Below are positions 9,201-17,367 of a stretch of 25,398 nt of DNA, in pieces. The DNA comes from Parvularia atlantis (lineage: Eukaryota; Opisthokonta; Rotosphaerida), in contig CALSCO010001546.1 of NCBI GenBank assembly GCA_943704415.1, positions 1 to 25,398 on the forward strand. The letters run 5' to 3'. A model generated the notes under the pieces. That model ran no database searches, was not told where the DNA came from, and saw nothing but the letters and a program-made list of their open reading frames with translations. Every line of letters begins with the position of its first letter. Position 1 is the first letter of the stretch. A program made the position numbers and the translations under genes.

Positions 9201-10446
9201 TTGAGCACTTCTCGGCTTTGTAAAGCGCGAGCGAGCACGCACCAGAACTGAGCTGCAGCGAGCGCTTGCGGTCCTTCTCGGACGGGCTGCGCGTGAGCAG
9301 CGTCGCAAAGCGCGAGAACGCCGACGGGCTGCTGGGCGAGCGCGAGATGTCGGTCGACCCGGGCGGCGAGAGCGACTGCGGGCCCTGCAGCTGCGCCGTG
9401 GGCTCTGCGGATGCAGGCGGGTTGTGAACGCGCGAGCGTGCCGCGCAACGCGAGCGGCCCAACGCACCAGACGACAGGTCGCTGCTGCGCCGCCGCGTCT
9501 CGGCCAGCGGCGGCATGTCGCTCAGCTCGAGCGACGCGCTGTGCCTGTGCGCGGCCGCGGGCAGCCGGTCGTTGAGGTGTAGGTGGTCGACGAGGTCGCG
9601 CAGGCTCTCGTCCGAGGGCCCTGCCTCGTGCGTGTTGAGCCGCATGGGCGCCGACGAGACGCGCTCGGCGTAGACCGAGCCCGGGCGGTCGACGTAGATT
9701 GACGCGGGCCGCTCGGTGTACGCAGACACAGGACGGCTCGAACTCGCGGCGGCCTGGCGCGGCGCCACAGGTGCGTGTGTCAGCAGCCGCGCACCCGGCG
9801 ACAGCGCACGCCACCGACTGCGGGTGCAGCTCGTACGCGGCCTTGCGGATGACGTCGATCCAGGCCTGGCGGGCGGCGGCGTCGGCCGCGCGGAGCACAA
9901 GCGAGGGGCGTCCGACGAAGCTGAGGTAGAAGACGTGGTCGGCGCCGGGGGCGACGGCGATGGACGGGAAGCGCTGCTGCAGGTCGATCTGGTCCTGTGT
10001 GCGCGGTGCAGCACGTTTGTGCGTGTGTGAGCCGCACGTGTGCGTCGCGTCGTGGAGGCGACAGTGGCGCGGCGCACGTTCACGGACGACACCGAGCCCG
10101 ACGAGTCCAGCGCCCAGACGGTCAGGTCTGCGCGCAGCACGACCCACTCGCGCGCGTCCGTGTCGAACTCCTCCTCGGTGACGATGTCGACCGAGACGTT
10201 CTGCGTCGTCGTGCGGCATCGGCGTCGGGCACGTCCCCCCCCTTTCCGCGCGCCGCACCTCCCACACGAGCTCGCCCGACGACACCAGGTTGCCCAGCTC
10301 GTCGTACGCCGCGCCCGCCGGCGCCTGCTGCTGCAGCACGCCCTCCTTGAGCGTGCGCGTGCGCGTCGGGCTGGGCCTGCCGACACGCGGGAATTGAGCC
10401 GCCCGGCTGCTGCGCGCTGCCCACGCGCCGCCGCGCACCCGTCCAT
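3207..10446 (-). CDS. MAPKKK-type Ser/Thr kinase with two PH domains and PB1-like domain
   Basis: Twenty-three exons close in phase to 1954 residues: 10446-10439, 10376-10259, 10200-10078, 9994-9815, 9753-9468, 9404-9243, 9189-9011, 8953-8852, 8799-8452, 8385-8164, 8087-7686, 7619-7519, 7461-7359, 7303-7226, 7166-7118, 7051-6981, 6926-6547, 6488-6431, 6340-6181, 6123-6027, 5960-5778, 5722-5645, 5583-3207. PH-like 1 is about residues 10-143 ([21 protein letters not shown]). A Ser/Pro/Thr linker follows. PH 2 is about 670-775 ([22 protein letters not shown]). A PB1/ubiquitin-like fold is about 779-844. The kinase is about 890-1160: GAGSTG loop, Lys919 in MAVKQV, HRD 1014-1016 in [12 protein letters not shown] 1034-1036, [11 protein letters not shown] and DIWSVGC. 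All catalytic residues are present, matching Ste11/Bck1/MEKK. The 791-residue tail is Ser/Pro-rich. By family, it should phosphorylate a MAPKK at a membrane. The 54-bp intron 6980-6927 is the least certain. Confidence 0.88.
3470..3510. repeat. Hexanucleotide repeat coding Ser-Ala/Ser-Gly
   Basis: Repeats of GCGCTG/GCCGCT on the plus strand encode alternating Gly/Ala and Ser in the kinase C-terminal tail. It is low complexity and probably length-variable. Confidence 0.75.
8423..8443. repeat. Self-complementary (ATGC)n tract in kinase intron
   Basis: Four and a half GCAT units form a perfect palindrome inside the 66-bp intron 8451-8386 of the kinase gene, near its donor. It could form a hairpin over the 5' part of the intron. 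Confidence 0.75.
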
Positions 10447-10615
10447 CGTGCGCGCGGGCGAGGGCTGGCCGCGGGCACGGCGCGGGGGGGCGGACGGTGC
10501 AGACGCGTTAACTAAGGCGGGGGCCGCCGCGTCCAAGCCAGAATGTGCGTGCTGCGGGAGAGTGCCGGCCGCACAACAGACGTGGCGACTTGCGCCTGGC
10601 TGGCACCGCGAACAG
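10447..10615. promoter_or_regulatory. Divergent promoter region, kinase and corepressor genes
   Basis: 169 bp lie between the minus-strand ATG (10446) and the plus-strand ATG (10616). An AT-richer patch, GTTAACTAAG at about 10507-10516, is the only compositional dip. Another ATG at 10542 lies in a frame that soon fails. Promoter function is inferred from gene geometry. Confidence 0.4.
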
Positions 10616-13600
10616 ATGTGGGGACGGTGCGGTCGCCGCCTCCGACTGCGCTCTCGGCCGGCCTCACGCGACGACGGCGGCACGCCCAGGCGCGACACCG
10701 CCGGGCTCGACGACGACGACGAGCGGCGCTCCCAGATGGCGCAGCGCGAGCGCGAGTTTGAGCAGCAGCGCCGGATGCGCGAGCGCGAGGTGTGATGCGA
10801 TGTTGGCTCGATGCGGCGGCTCAATGACGCGCGGCGCCAGGCGGATGTGCGCCCGCAGTGGCGTAGCGGGCCGCCCGTGCCGGCGCTGTACGCCGGCGGA
10901 TCACCGCAGCGCGCGCGCTTCAACGTGCCACCTGGCGGGCCGCCGTTCGGCATCGCGCGCCCGGGCTTTGGACGGCCGGTACACGCGCGCCAATGCCTTC
11001 CGGTCGCGCGAGGGCACTGACTGACGCGCGGCCCGCGCCACAGCCGCCGCCGTATGACCGCCGCGACGAGCCGCCGTGGCGTGGTGACTACGGCCTGCCG
11101 CCGGCGGGTCGTGCGCGCGACTTTGCATACGACCGCCGCGACCTGCCGCCCGCGCCGTACGACCGCCGTGAGCCCGGGCCGTCGATGCCGCACTTGCTGC
11201 GCCCGGCCGACATCGACCGCCGCGACCACGCCGGCTACGACCGCCGCGAAACGCTGCCGCCGCCGCCCGGGCCAGACGAGCGCCGGCGCGAGGGGATGGG
11301 CGCGATGCGCGAGGGCGACCGCGGGCGCTCGCTGTTTGACCGCGACCGTGAACGCGACCGTGAACGCGACCGTGACCGTGACCGTGACCGTGACCGTGAC
11401 CGCCTGCGCGAGGTGCCGGACATGGACGTGCCGCACGAACGCCCCAGGTGCGCGTGGTCACAGCAGCATACTGCACACGGCTCATGCGGCTGCGGCGCAG
11501 CCCCTCCAGACTGCCACTGTGGGACCGCAGCCGCCCGGCCGGCCCGCCGATGGGTCGAGCGCGCACGTACGACACCGACTGGGATCGTCCGCCGGAGCGG
11601 CAGGTGCGCTTGTGCACGAGCAGAGAACTGACGGCTGAAGACTCATCGCGACCCACAGGGCATGCCGGAGTACATGTGGCGGCCGTCACTGGGCATGTCG
11701 GAGCCGCACCCGGGCCGCACGTCGCTGCGCGCCAACTTTGCTGACGTGCATGGGCGCGAGCGCTCGCCCTACGCCGAGGTGCCGTCGCGCGACCGTCGCA
11801 GCGCCTCACCGGACGGCGAGCCTGGTGCGCGCGACCAGTGTCTGCGACTGCACGCAGCCTGACCGCTGCGACGCGCAGAGTACCGCCGCGGATCGGCCTA
11901 CAACCCGGACGCCGACTCGCCGCCGAACGAGACGCGCGACCGGAGCTTCTCGCCCGAGCAGGCGCAACGGTCGTACTCGGGTGCGTCACGCCGGCCCATT
12001 GCAGGCCAGCGCAGCCTGACACGCCCGTGGCAGACATCGACGCGCCGCGCGCGATTGTGCAGATCGCGATGCAACCACAGTCGTCCACGCCCGACCGCGA
12101 GGCGTCTTCGCCGCAGCGACCGAGTGCCTTCGCCTCGGCGGGCTCACTCAAGCCGCGCGACCGCTACGACGGTGTGCACGCCGGTTGGAGGGGGGGGGCC
12201 TGCTTAGCATCGCGGCAGCAGAGGGCTCGGACGACGAGCGCCCGACGCCGCCCATGAGCGACAAGCCGGAGGAGGACGTCGGACCGTCCGCGCTGAGCGA
12301 GCGTACGTCGCGGTCGGCGCATGTCCTGCCTCTGACGTCTCGCCGTCGCTGCGCGCAGCTGCGCCAAAGGCCGACAGCTCGCCCACGCACCCGCCCGAGC
12401 CGACGCGACGGGTGCGCACGGCACACATGACGCGACCTGACGATCGGCTGACCTCGCGGTCGCTCGCAGTTCCCCACGCGCGAGGAGGTGTTGGACGGCA
12501 TCCGCAAGCTCGACGCCGAGATCGCGCGCATCCGCCGCCTCGTGGAGATGGTGCAGGCGAAGCGGCAGGCGGCCCTGGACGCGTGCGTCGCTGTGCTTGT
12601 GTGCGCCCGAGCGTGTCGCCAAGGTCTAACGCGCGCGCGTCGGCCGCAGCGAGAGCGCCGACGTCGAGCCGCAGGCCGGCGATGGCGGCGTGCCGCAGAG
12701 CGACGCGCAGCGCATCGTCAAAGAGAACATGCAGAAGGCCGTGCGGCTCAACAAGGCGATCGTGCGCGCGGGCGGCGTGCCCAAGGGCATGACCGAGACG
12801 CAGCTGAAGGAGCAGACGCCGCTGTGCGTCGTCGGTTACTCGCCGTCGCTGCTCGGCATGCTCACCCCCCGCGTGCGCTGCAGGTACCACAGCTGCGAGG
12901 AGATTCCGACGTACCAGGCCACGATCGACAACGACGACGGCATGCGCCCGCACGTCTTTGGCCTGCTGCAGGAGAAGCGCCAGCGCGTGGCCGAGAAGGC
13001 GCGCGAGCTCACGACCGTGTACAACGAGCTGGCTGAGGCTTGGAAACGCAAGCTCAAGCGGACCGAGGTGCGACACACCCGCTGTTGCACGCGCGCCCGC
13101 TCACCCGCTGCCGCCCCACAGCGCCGCCGACTAAACACCGAGACGCCGGCCGTGGCGGCGTCCGCAGCGGCGGCAGAGGCATCGCCCGTGATGGCGAGCG
13201 CGAGCATCAGTGCCGGGACTGCCTCCGAGGCCCTGTTGGTCTCGGTCTCACGGCGCTCGGGCCGGAGCCGCGGCGCTCCTAGCGACGCCGTGCGGTCCGA
13301 GGAGGAGATGCAGCAGATCCTGCTCAACCTGCTCGAGCAGGAGCGGTGTGCGCTCTTCTGCTTGGAGCGCGCGTGTGTGCTCACGTGTGCTGCAGCGAGA
13401 ACCCGGCCATGCGCTACGTGCGCACTCTCGCGACCGTCGCGCCGATGATCCTCGACGAGGCCGACCGCAACAAGCACTTTCTCAACGACAACGGTGCGAC
13501 CCGTGCCAAACGCGTGGCGCTCGCGGACGGCCAACGCGTGCCGCGCAGGGCTCGTCGAGGATCCGATGCAGGTGCACAAGGAGCAGGCTTTCGTCAACCC

Positions 13601-15289
13601 GTGGACGCAGGCCGAGAAGGTGCGCGCACGGCTGCGCAGACGGGAAACATGTAGCACTGACGGCCCTGACGCGTTACAGGATATCTTCTTGGACAAGTAC
13701 GTCAGCTTCCCCAAGAACTTCCGCCGGATCGCGTCATACCTCGAGAACAAGAGCACGGGCGACTGCGTGCTCTACTACTACCTCAACAAGTCGACGCTCA
13801 AGGTAAGCGCGCTGCACGCAGCAGGCGCCGTCCAGTGCTGACTCTCTCTCTCTCGCGCGCGCGCGCAGCTCAAGAAGCTCGTGCGCCAGGCCGGGCTGCG
13901 TCGGCGGCGCATCCGGCACATGGGCGTGATGCAGCGGCACGACGTCAGCGGCGGCGAGGGCGCGGCGGCGGCGACGATGGTCAGTGAGTCGTTCGCTGGC
14001 GGCGTGCAGATGGACGGCATCGCGCCACAGAACGCCTTCACGCCTGCCTCGTCCACGGCCGCAGCCTTGACCGCGTCGTCCGGGGCGGGCTCGGCGGGCT
14101 TCCATGCGCCGGAGCAAACCGACGCGCCGACGCGCTGGACGGGCGCAGAGCGCGAGGCTGTGCTCAAACTCATGTCGCGCTTCGGGATGGACTTTGTGCG
14201 CATCGCGGACGAGCTCGGGACCAAGACGCCTGCGCAGTGCCGCGCATTCTACACGTCGTACCGCCGGCGCATGCAGGCCGACAAGGTGCGCATCTCGCCC
14301 GCGCGCGCGTGCCGCAGCGCTTTGACGGTGCGTGCGCTCAACAGGACAAGAAGACCGCGTTGCAGGCGGGCGGTGCGGACGGGTCGACACCGACGCGTCC
14401 CGGTGAAGCTTCGTTGAGCGGCACGCCGATGCGCGTTTCGGTCAAGCCGCGCCGGCAGCCGTCCGTCTGGAGCGTGAACGAGAAGGACACGTTCATGAAG
14501 AACTTTGGGGCGGTCGGCAAGGACTGGGCGCGCATGTCGCGCCTCATGCCGACCAAGACGCCCAACCAGATCAAAAACTACTACCAGAACTACAAGACGC
14601 GGCTCAAGCTGGATCAGTTGCTGAGCGAGGCGCAGCGCAACGAGGCACCCGGCTCGGCCGACAGCACGACCGCCGCGCCCAGCAGCGCGACGGGCGACGC
14701 TGCGACGACTGCCGCTCCCGATGCTGCTGTTGCAGCCGACGGCGCGTCTTCCGGTCCCGACGACGCGGCTGTGCCGATGGAGACCGACGCGGGCAGTGCG
14801 ACCGACGCGCCTATGGCCGAGCACGCGCCCGCGGGTCGTCGACGCCGCTCCGAGGCTGGGCTGGAGGGCGAGGCCGGCGCCAAGCGCGTGCGTCGTGCTT
14901 CGCTCAAGCCGGTGTCGGGCGATGCGACGATTGAGGAGACCGCCCCGATGGCCGACACGGCCCCTGCTTCGACGGACCCCGCGCAGCCACTGCAGCCTGC
15001 GCAGCCGGACGGGGACGAGTCCGCGCGGCCGGCGGACGACGTCGAGGAGGGCAACGTGGATGTGGGCGACGACTCTCAGCCGCCCCCGGCCGTCTGGAAC
15101 GCAGCGCTCGCGCCGCCGACTAAGGTGGTTGAGGACGAGGACGGCGAGTCGGACGTGGACGTCGAGGACGGCAGCGAGCCGAGCCTCACCGGCAGCGAGC
15201 CGCCTGCGGCGCTCGCAGCCATCGACGCGGCACCGGCCGCTGCGACGACACCGGCTGCGCCGCAGGACGAAGCGACAGCACGCACATAG
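10616..15289 (+). CDS. N-CoR/SMRT-type corepressor with three SANT domains
   Basis: Nineteen exons close in phase to 1215 residues: 10616-10626, 10690-10789, 10841-10978, 11044-11447, 11501-11603, 11659-11824, 11879-11980, 12034-12171, 12219-12302, 12359-12411, 12470-12582, 12650-12823, 12884-13067, 13122-13345, 13396-13493, 13549-13619, 13680-13802, 13869-14285, 14345-15289. Family role: nuclear scaffold that activates a class I HDAC (HDAC3/Hos2) for repression. The N-terminus is disordered, with six DRR(D/E) motifs and an Arg-Asp run. A coiled coil starts at about 434 (FPTREEVLDGIRKLD). TPLYHSC...LTTVYNELAEAWKRKL matches the N-CoR segment before the DAD. DAD/SANT1 is about 666-762 (LVEDPMQVHKEQAFVNPWTQAEK; PKNFRRIASYLENKS; DCVLYYYL). 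SANT2 is about 849-901 and SANT3 about 941-992, followed by a 220-residue acidic tail. The most uncertain piece is the 11-nt first exon. Confidence 0.87.
11338..11401. repeat. 6-bp tandem repeat (GACCGT/GAACGC) coding Arg-Asp/Glu
   Basis: About ten 6-bp units in the corepressor gene encode alternating Asp-Arg and Glu-Arg dipeptides. Such RD/RE runs occur in RNA-binding and nuclear-speckle proteins; here the run lies in the disordered N-terminal half. Confidence 0.8.
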
Positions 15290-15334
15290 AAAGACACGGC
15301 GTCTGTTTCGGGGGGGGCCGGGCTAGACAGCACA

Positions 15335-16116
15335 TCAGGAGAAAAACAGCGCCTCCAGCTGCTCGTAGCGGGTCGGCGCGGCCTTGGTCGTGCACTGGCG
15401 CCGTGCGATCTCGCGCTGCGCCTCGTCGATCTGTCGACGCGTCTCGTCGAGCGCGCGGCGCACTGGACGGCGAGTTAGCTCCACTAGCGCTGACGCACGG
15501 CGGCACAACGCACTTTCCGCCAGCCGCGCGGTGTAGAAGCGCTGGCGCGCGCCGTCGTCGTCCGCCGCGGCCGCGAGGTTGTTGGAGACGTCTGCGGGCG
15601 TGCGGCTGAGCCACAACAGCGCAAAGCGCAGCGACAGCGCCGCACCGGCCAGCGCGACATTGGTTTGCGCCACGACCTCGCCCTGCCGCGCGCGTAGCAG
15701 CTCGCACTCGGCGAGCGCGCGGTCGATGTCGCGCTGCATCGCCGAGAGATCGCTTCGCACGCGCGTGCGACCATCAGCTGCCGCTCTGCCGCTGTTCGTG
15801 CGCACACCGCTCATGCTCGGCCGCGCGGTCACGAGCCGCGCCCGCGTCCTGCTCGCCCTGCCGCAGCGCCGCCTGCAGCGCGCGCAGCTGCTCGAGTAGC
15901 GGCTGCAGCTGCGCGGCCGCTTGGCGCACTAAATCGAAGCCCTGCAGCGCGCGGTACCTGCGCCCCGCACGCCTCAGCCAGCGCTTCCCACAGGACATGC
16001 GTTCGCACAACGCACTTGCTCTCCAGCACCAGCTCGAGCTCGCGCACGCGCTGCTGCGCCGCGGCGGCCTCGGCACGTCGCGCGGCCTCGGCCGTAACGG
16101 TCGAGGTCGCCGCCAT
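15335..16116 (-). CDS. Coiled-coil protein of unknown function
   Basis: Three exons, 16116-16016, 15957-15808 and 15752-15335, close in phase to 222 residues. Intron 1 is 58 bp (GTGCGT...GCGCAG). Intron 2 is 55 bp with a GTGTGC donor, a CTGATG branch-like motif and an unusual CGAAG acceptor, the least certain junction. The protein is Ala/Arg/Glu/Leu-rich with heptad-like stretches (RVRELELVLESK; LQPLLEQLRALQAALRQGE; RDIDRALAECELLRARQGEVV; RRALDETRRQIDEAQREIA). A short hydrophobic segment, LSLRFALLWLS, is too short and polar for a sure membrane span. No signal peptide was seen, and the protein ends EQLEALFFS. The size and coiled coils would suit a structural subunit of a larger complex, but no family was recognised. 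The stop is 45 bp from the convergent corepressor stop, and the start is 30 bp from the uL24m start. Confidence 0.6.
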
Positions 16117-16146
16117 GCGCTGTCACACTATCGACGCTCGACGCGA
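16117..16146. promoter_or_regulatory. 30-bp divergent spacer between coiled-coil gene and uL24m gene
   Basis: The two ATGs are 30 bp apart on opposite strands, around TCACACTATCGACG. No recognisable element fits. Promoters or transcription starts must lie within the neighbouring first exons, or the two genes share one nucleosome-free site. Confidence 0.45.
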
Positions 16147-16818
16147 ATGTCGTTCGCGCAGGCTGTGCAGCGGCGCCTGCGCAAGGGCCTGCCCGAGGCG
16201 CTGCGCCTGCCGCACTGGAACATCGTCCGCGGCGACAAGGTGCAGGTGATGAGCGGGCGCGACAAGGGCAAGCAAGGCGAGGTCGTCAAGGTCCAGCGCA
16301 AGCTCAACCGCGTCTTTGTCACCGGCGTCAAGCTCGTCAAGAAACACGTGCCCAGCACCGACGCGCGCAAGGGCGGCATCTTCCAGATCGAGTCGTCTGT
16401 GCACGTCTCGCGCCTCGCGCTGCTGGACCCGTCCGACGAGTGCGTTGGCGCGGCGCGCGACCGCCACGTGCCGCTCCAGCACACTCTTTTTCTCCTCGCT
16501 CACGTTGTGCGCCCGCAGCAAGCCGACCAAGGTCACGCGCCGCTACATCCAGATCGGCGACGACATCCAGTCCGTGCGCGTCTCGAAGCGGACGGGGCTC
16601 GTCGTCCCCAAGTCGGCCGAGCTGACCCAGCGAAAGACGCGCAAGGGTGCGGTACCGCTCTTCGCCCGGCCGCCGCGCCTGACGCATCGCGCGCCCGCAC
16701 AGACGGGCCCAAGGACACGCCGCCCGCAAGCGTCTTCGGCACGTACACGCCGAGCATGACACCGGCCGGGACGGTCAAGACCTCGCTCGCAGCCGCACTG
16801 GGAAAGCTTAGCGTTTGA
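16147..16818 (+). CDS. MRPL24: Mitochondrial large-subunit ribosomal protein uL24m
   Basis: Component of the mitochondrial ribosome 50S subunit that binds 23S-type rRNA early in assembly. Three exons, 16147-16439, 16519-16646 and 16703-16818, give 178 residues. Introns are 79 bp (GTGCGT...CGCAG) and 56 bp (GTGCGG...CTGACG...ACAG). Residues 25-60 are a KOW motif (NIVRGDKVQVMSGRDKGKQG). They are followed by VSRLALLDPSD^KPTKVTRRYI, which matches the mitochondrial family's LVDPxDxKPT segment, and RVSKRTGLVVPKS. The third junction recreates DGPKDT, a hallmark of MRPL24 rather than cytosolic uL24 (L26), which confirms the splice. The basic N-terminus (MSFAQAVQRRLRKGLPEALR) fits a mitochondrial presequence-like helix. 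The length is normal for a compact homologue, and the start is the only ATG in a short leader. Confidence 0.9.
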   Translation: MSFAQAVQRRLRKGLPEALRLPHWNIVRGDKVQVMSGRDKGKQGEVVKVQRKLNRVFVTGVKLVKKHVPSTDARKGGIFQIESSVHVSRLALLDPSDECVGAARDRHVPLQHTLFLLAHVVRPQQADQGHAPLHPDRRRHPVRARLEADGARRPQVGRADPAKDAQGCGTALRPAAAPDASRARTDGPKDTPPASVFGTYTPSMTPAGTVKTSLAAALGKLSV

Positions 16819-17367
16819 GTGGTAGCGGCGTGTACAGGGCGCGTGTATGCCAACGTGCATCGCGGCCGCCGAAGCGCCCGGAAGTTCCGTTTTCGTCTCA
16901 TCCGCGGCCTTTTTCCCGTCGCCGTGCGCCTCGTGCGTCGCGCGCGCCGTGCGCCGCCGCGATCCCCGCCGCGTGCCGTCTGCGCCACGCCCACCCGCAC
17001 GCGCCCAGCGGCATCGCGCCGTAATTCGCGCGCGCCAGCAGCCGCCGCGGCGCCTCGGAAAAGAGCCTATTCGGAATATTGGGCGCCTCGTGCGGCACGT
17101 TGCTGGCGGGCGAGCTGAGGCGGCGGCGGCGGCGGCACGGCCGTCACGCGCGCCACATGAGGCAGAGCACGCGCACCTGCGCGCACACGTGCAAGCACGG
17201 CGTGGCGCGGCGCGACGCTTTTTTTTTTCTCCCCACGTTTTTTTCTCGCCTCTTTTTCTGCACCTCGTGGCGGCCTGCCGCTCACGTGCGAACGACGTGC
17301 GGGGCGCCAGACCTAACGCGCGCGCCGTCCGTGCCGCAGGCGGGCCGCAGCGCACGGGATCGCAGCC
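16819..17367. promoter_or_regulatory. Promoter and leader region of the spectrin-type gene
   Basis: 549 bp between the uL24m stop and the spectrin ATG. It contains an AT-rich island at 17058-17082 around TATTCGGAATATTGG, with the inverted repeat TATTC-G-GAATA, and T-rich runs at 17219-17265. A likely 5'-UTR intron follows at 17286-17339: GTGCGA donor, CCTAACG branch motif, GCCGCAG acceptor, 28 nt before the ATG. A minus-strand open frame (17098-16898) containing NIPNRLFSEAPRRLL has no usable ATG and atypical AT-ending codons, so I do not call it a gene. Regulation is inferred. Confidence 0.45.

Noticed and set aside
9052-11436. 794-codon minus-strand open frame
   Set aside because: Only its middle overlaps real kinase-gene exons; the rest reads through introns and the antisense of corepressor exons, and would delete phase-supported splice junctions.
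13846-13868. CT/CG tract as an independent element
   Set aside because: It is the pyrimidine-rich 3' end of a phase-consistent corepressor intron.
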